DNA of 64,000 bases from contig NC_003076.8 of NCBI RefSeq assembly GCF_000001735.4, forward strand, positions 806,001 to 870,000, read 5' to 3'. Numbering within the stretch: position 1 is the stretch's first letter; each line of letters starts with the position of its first letter. Both the position numbers and the translations under genes were made by a program. The stretch comes from Arabidopsis thaliana (lineage: Eukaryota; Streptophyta; Magnoliopsida; Brassicales; Brassicaceae). Shown here in pieces: positions 60,795-64,000 of the stretch. The notes under the pieces were generated by a model. That model was not told the origin of the DNA. It saw only the letters and a program-made list of their open reading frames with translations, and made no database searches.

Positions 60795-62872
60795 ATGTTT
60801 AAGAAGATCATGAAAGGGGCAAATCGAAAAGCCTCTAAAGCTGAGGCGAATGATTCGTCTATGTATGGGTTTGATCCACCAGGTAGGTCAGGTCCTGGAT
60901 CCAATATGATTGTAAATCACGCATCTCGTGGTTCGCTTGTTCCTTCTTCTCCAAATTCAATGGCGGCGGCCACCACACAACCGCCTCCTATGTATTCAGT
61001 CGAGCCTCTTCCCTTGTTCAGAGACGTCTCTGTCTCCGAGCGTCAATCCTTGTTCTTGAGGAAACTCCAGATTTGTTGTTTTCAATTTGATTTTACGGAT
61101 ACGTTGAAGAATGCGAGAGAGAAGGAGATTAAGAGGCAAACGTTATTGGAGCTAGTTGATTTTATACAGTCTGGAGCAGGGAAGCTCACTGAAGTTTGTC
61201 AAGAAGAAATGGTAAAGATGATTTCGGTTAATATATTCCGGTGTCTTCCTCCGGCTTCACACGAGAATACAGGTCAAGAGCCTGCTGATCTTGAGGAAGA
61301 GGAGCCTTATTTGGAACCATCTTGGCCTCATTTACAGCTAATTTATGAGTTGCTGCTGAGATACATTGTTCCTTCTGACACAGATACAAAAGTTGCAAAA
61401 CGGTATATTGATCATTCTTTTGTGTTGAGGTTGCTTGAATTGTTTGAAACTGAAGATCCTAGAGAAAGGGAGTACTTGAAAACGATTCTTCATAGGATTT
61501 ATGGCAAGTTTATGGTTCACAGGCCCTTTATTAGGAAAGCAATGAACCATATTTTCTATAGGTTTATTTATGAGACAGAGAGACATAGTGGGATTGGGGA
61601 GCTTTTGGAGATTCTCGGTAGTATTATTAATGGGTTTGCCTTGCCAATGAAGGAGGAGCACAAGCTCTTTTTGATTAGGGCGTTGATACCGCTGCATAAG
61701 CCAAAACCAATCGCTATGTATCACCAACAATTGTCTTACTGCATCGTTCAGTTTGTGGAGAAAGATTATAAGCTTGCGGATACGGTGATCAGGGGCTTGT
61801 TAAAGTTTTGGCCTGTGACAAATTGTACAAAAGAGGTTCTCTTTCTTGGTGAACTTGAAGAGGTTCTTGAGGCAACACAAACTGTTGAGTTCCAACGCTG
61901 TATGGTCCCTCTGTTCCAACAGATTGCTCGATGCCTCAGTAGCTCTAATTTTCAGGTTAGTAATCTCTCTTATGGGTTGGTTTCCGTTTTCAATCTTTTC
62001 ATTAGGTTCTCATTTATGCATAACACCCTTTAAATTATAGAACCTCTGTTATTTAGCTTCTTATTATGTTGTGTGGTAATTTTGCATATCGATTTGAGGC
62101 AATGATCTAGGCCTATTGCCTCTAACTCATGTTCTGACTCCTCCATTTGAAAAAAGTACTGCAATTTATGTCCTTGGCATGGTTCACTTTGTCTTTCTGA
62201 GTTTTTCGCCTTTCCCATGCTTCTTCACCAAAATGAATTGATCATGACCCATCTCTGTTGATGGGGTTATCTTATGCGCTTGCTTTTACAATCTGCTGAA
62301 TAAATTATTCTATGCTTACATCATTCTATAGCTTAACTCATCTTGATTCAACTCTGCCAAACAACCAACTCCTCTGAATTTTTTTCAACCGTTGTTTTTC
62401 CTTTGGTAATGTGTCATGGAATTCTCACTTCAGCCTGATTCATCTTCTCTGTAGCTCAAACTTAACCAAAATTTTGCTTGATTGCTAGGAATTTTGAATT
62501 TTACAATCTCTCATGCTCACATGTATATATCACCATGCAATGCAGGTTGCAGAACGAGCTCTGTTCTTGTGGAACAACGAGCATGTGGTGGGTCTAATAG
62601 CTCAGAACCGAGGAGTGATCCTTCCCATCATATTTGCATCCCTGGAGAAAAACATAGAGTCTCATTGGAACCAAGCGGTACACGGTCTAAGTGCGAATAT
62701 AAAGAGAATGTTCATGGAGATGGACCCTGAGCTCTTTGAAGAATGTCAGCAACAGTACGAAGAAAAACAAGCCAAATCTAAACAAGTGGAAGAGCAACGC
62801 CAAAATAGGTGGAGGAGATTAGATGAAGCAGTGGAGGAACGAGAAAGAGAAGATCCTATGATCACTTCTTAG
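60795..62872 (+). CDS. B'ALPHA: PP2A regulatory subunit B' alpha (B56)
   Basis: Two exons, 60795-61955 and 62546-62872, give 495 residues. A short variable N-terminus ([20 protein letters not shown]) precedes the HEAT-like B56 core: [54 protein letters not shown], the highly conserved FEEDPRER-like [23 protein letters not shown] region, [20 protein letters not shown], and [20 protein letters not shown]. The tail is charged ([18 protein letters not shown]). B56 subunits give PP2A its substrate choice. The start is the first ATG after an in-frame upstream GTG, which is not used. Confidence 0.97.
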
Positions 62873-63207
62873 AAAAAAATATATCAAATCATCAAAGTAA
62901 TAATATTCTCTCTCACTTCTTCTCATTTTCTCTAATCGTTGCAAATTATTATATTTTATTTATTTATTTTGAGGTCTGGAAAAAAAAAAGTCCTTAATCT
63001 AAGTCAATAGGAATTTATTTTCCTCTTTTTGAGAATATTTAATACTGATTCTGATTGGCTCAATCCAGCTTTCACAATGATTAGACAAAATAAGTATGGT
63101 TTACAATTGAACTAAAAGGAAAAAAAAATAGCATATAAACATGATGCAAGTAACATCATGGATTATTATCATTACCATCCCATGACTCCCTTGGACTGCT
63201 ATGTTCG
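62873..63207. other. Convergent 3' flanks of B' alpha and the RRM gene
   Basis: AT-rich 3'UTR-like DNA. Nothing else is seen. Confidence 0.5.
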
Positions 63208-64000
63208 TCACTCGTCATAGACATCGGCATCAGCCTTATCCCATGTACCTGGGGGCATATAGCCAGTGGTAGTGCAGTGGCGTACCCTTTTTCTTTTTAA
63301 GAGTTCGGGTTGCGGCACAACAGGTTCATTAACTACAAGAGTCCTTTCTCCCATGTTACATCCACTTAGTTCCAGCGCCTTGTCTACACATCTTTCTCCT
63401 CTAAGAGAAACGAAAGCTGTACTGTAAAATTCAACAGCGAAATTAAAGAGAGTCTCTTTAGTTATATAATTCAATAACTTCTGAGCCTTGGGAAAAAAAT
63501 ATTCACAAATTGGAACAAGAAAGAAAGCGCAAACCTAGAGAGAACTGTAACTTGCCAGATCTCTCCACATGAAGAGAAATGTTTACACAGAGCCATCTGG
63601 ATATCAATCTCAGGAAGCGAAGCGTCATATCCCGTAACACGGAACCTAAACAATAACTTGATAAATATTATTAACATGACAAGCTACAACACATGTTACA
63701 GAATATGCTAAATAATAAACAGAATGATAATATTATCAAAAATTACCTGTGTATTTTGGATGCCTCAGGAGTAGTTGCAGGAGCACGCGAAGAATTATCA
63801 TAGAATATTTCGGATGGCTTAACGATAACAGTCCATCCTACAACGTCAGTTCCACTAAGTTGCAATGCCTTGTCTTCGGCACCTTCTCCCTCGATCCTCA
63901 AGAAGGCAACACTGTAACACCAACGATACAAAAAACAAAGTGGTATTAATTTGAGAGTTAGCACTTAGCTGGGAGTGAAGAAGCCAGAGAGTAAGTACCT
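63208..64000 (-). CDS. Tandem-RRM RNA-binding protein, 3' part only
   Basis: Three exons are visible in full or nearly so: 63747-63911, 63535-63645 and 63208-63421; the donor of a preceding exon lies at 63998-63997, so the gene runs off the right edge. The visible protein ends one RRM (SVAFLRIEGEGAEDKALQLSG, GWTVIVKPSE), passes a Ser/Pro linker and starts the next (FRVTGYDASLPEIDIQMALC, HFSSCGEIWQV). It then completes it (TAFVSLRGERCVDKALELSG, RTLVVNEP) and ends with a Lys/Arg and Asp tail (WDKADADVYDE). Both RRMs are interrupted by a phase-2 intron at the same place before the RNP1-like strand, showing domain duplication with its intron. The FEL-type nucleolin-like RRMs suggest an RNA-processing role, not specified by sequence. 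Confidence 0.88.

Overview
This window is nuclear plant DNA and matches my memory of Arabidopsis thaliana chromosome 5, short arm, near the AT5G03330 to AT5G03480 loci. That placement is recall of gene order, not a database search. The evidence is an AT-rich background, GT-AG introns, plant-specific families (legume lectin-like protein, DC1 proteins, DUF295, HIPP, MCTP, PTST) and two nuclear tRNA genes, one with an intron. For most genes the splice sites I chose give a whole number of codons with no internal stop.

Layout. 1.7-9.5 kb: an OTU deubiquitinase (+), CDC48C (-) and an EMC5-like ER membrane protein (+), three factors that touch ubiquitin and ER protein handling. 9.8-10.6 kb: a secreted legume-lectin-like protein (-) with SA-type promoter motifs. 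11.9-21.0 kb: a locally duplicated block of two large DC1 zinc-finger genes (+) and an acylphosphatase gene (-), plus a decayed acylphosphatase copy and several fragments of the EMC5 3' end. 21.0-26.4 kb: no gene recognised. 26.4-28.3 kb: the metallochaperone HIPP6 (-). 29.3-30.6 kb: a DUF295 gene (+). 30.6-35.9 kb: a graveyard of host-gene fragments (pieces like DPB, HisRS and DUF295), a tandem pair of unrecognised decayed ORFs, and an internally deleted histidyl-tRNA synthetase copy.

36.8-42.7 kb: DPB (E2F partner) and PTST3 (starch granule initiation), both +. 43.2-46.9 kb: a PAPS-reductase-like FAD synthetase fused to a MoCF/CinA-like domain (-). 47.4-49.7 kb: an MCTP gene (-) whose reading frame is broken in this sequence. 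50.25-50.42 kb: a Tourist-like MITE. 51.2-51.9 kb: a small DUF4050 protein (-), whose upstream leader is a copy of the MCTP leader. 52.5 kb: tRNA-Tyr. 53-56.2 kb: an RFWD3-like RING/WD40 ligase (-). 56.4 kb: tRNA-Phe. 56.6-57.9 kb: the CDC25/ACR2 rhodanese-type phosphatase and arsenate reductase (+). 58.4-59.5 kb: a small membrane protein with an ATG-only first coding exon (+). 60.8-62.9 kb: PP2A B' alpha (+). 63.2-64.0 kb: the 3' part of a tandem-RRM protein (-), cut by the window edge.

I did not find a clearly new biological system. The most informative observations concern local duplication and gene decay: the DC1/acylphosphatase block with its satellite fragments, the 30.6-35.9 kb fragment cluster, the shared MCTP/DUF4050 leader, the MCTP frame break and the inverted domain order of the FAD synthetase.
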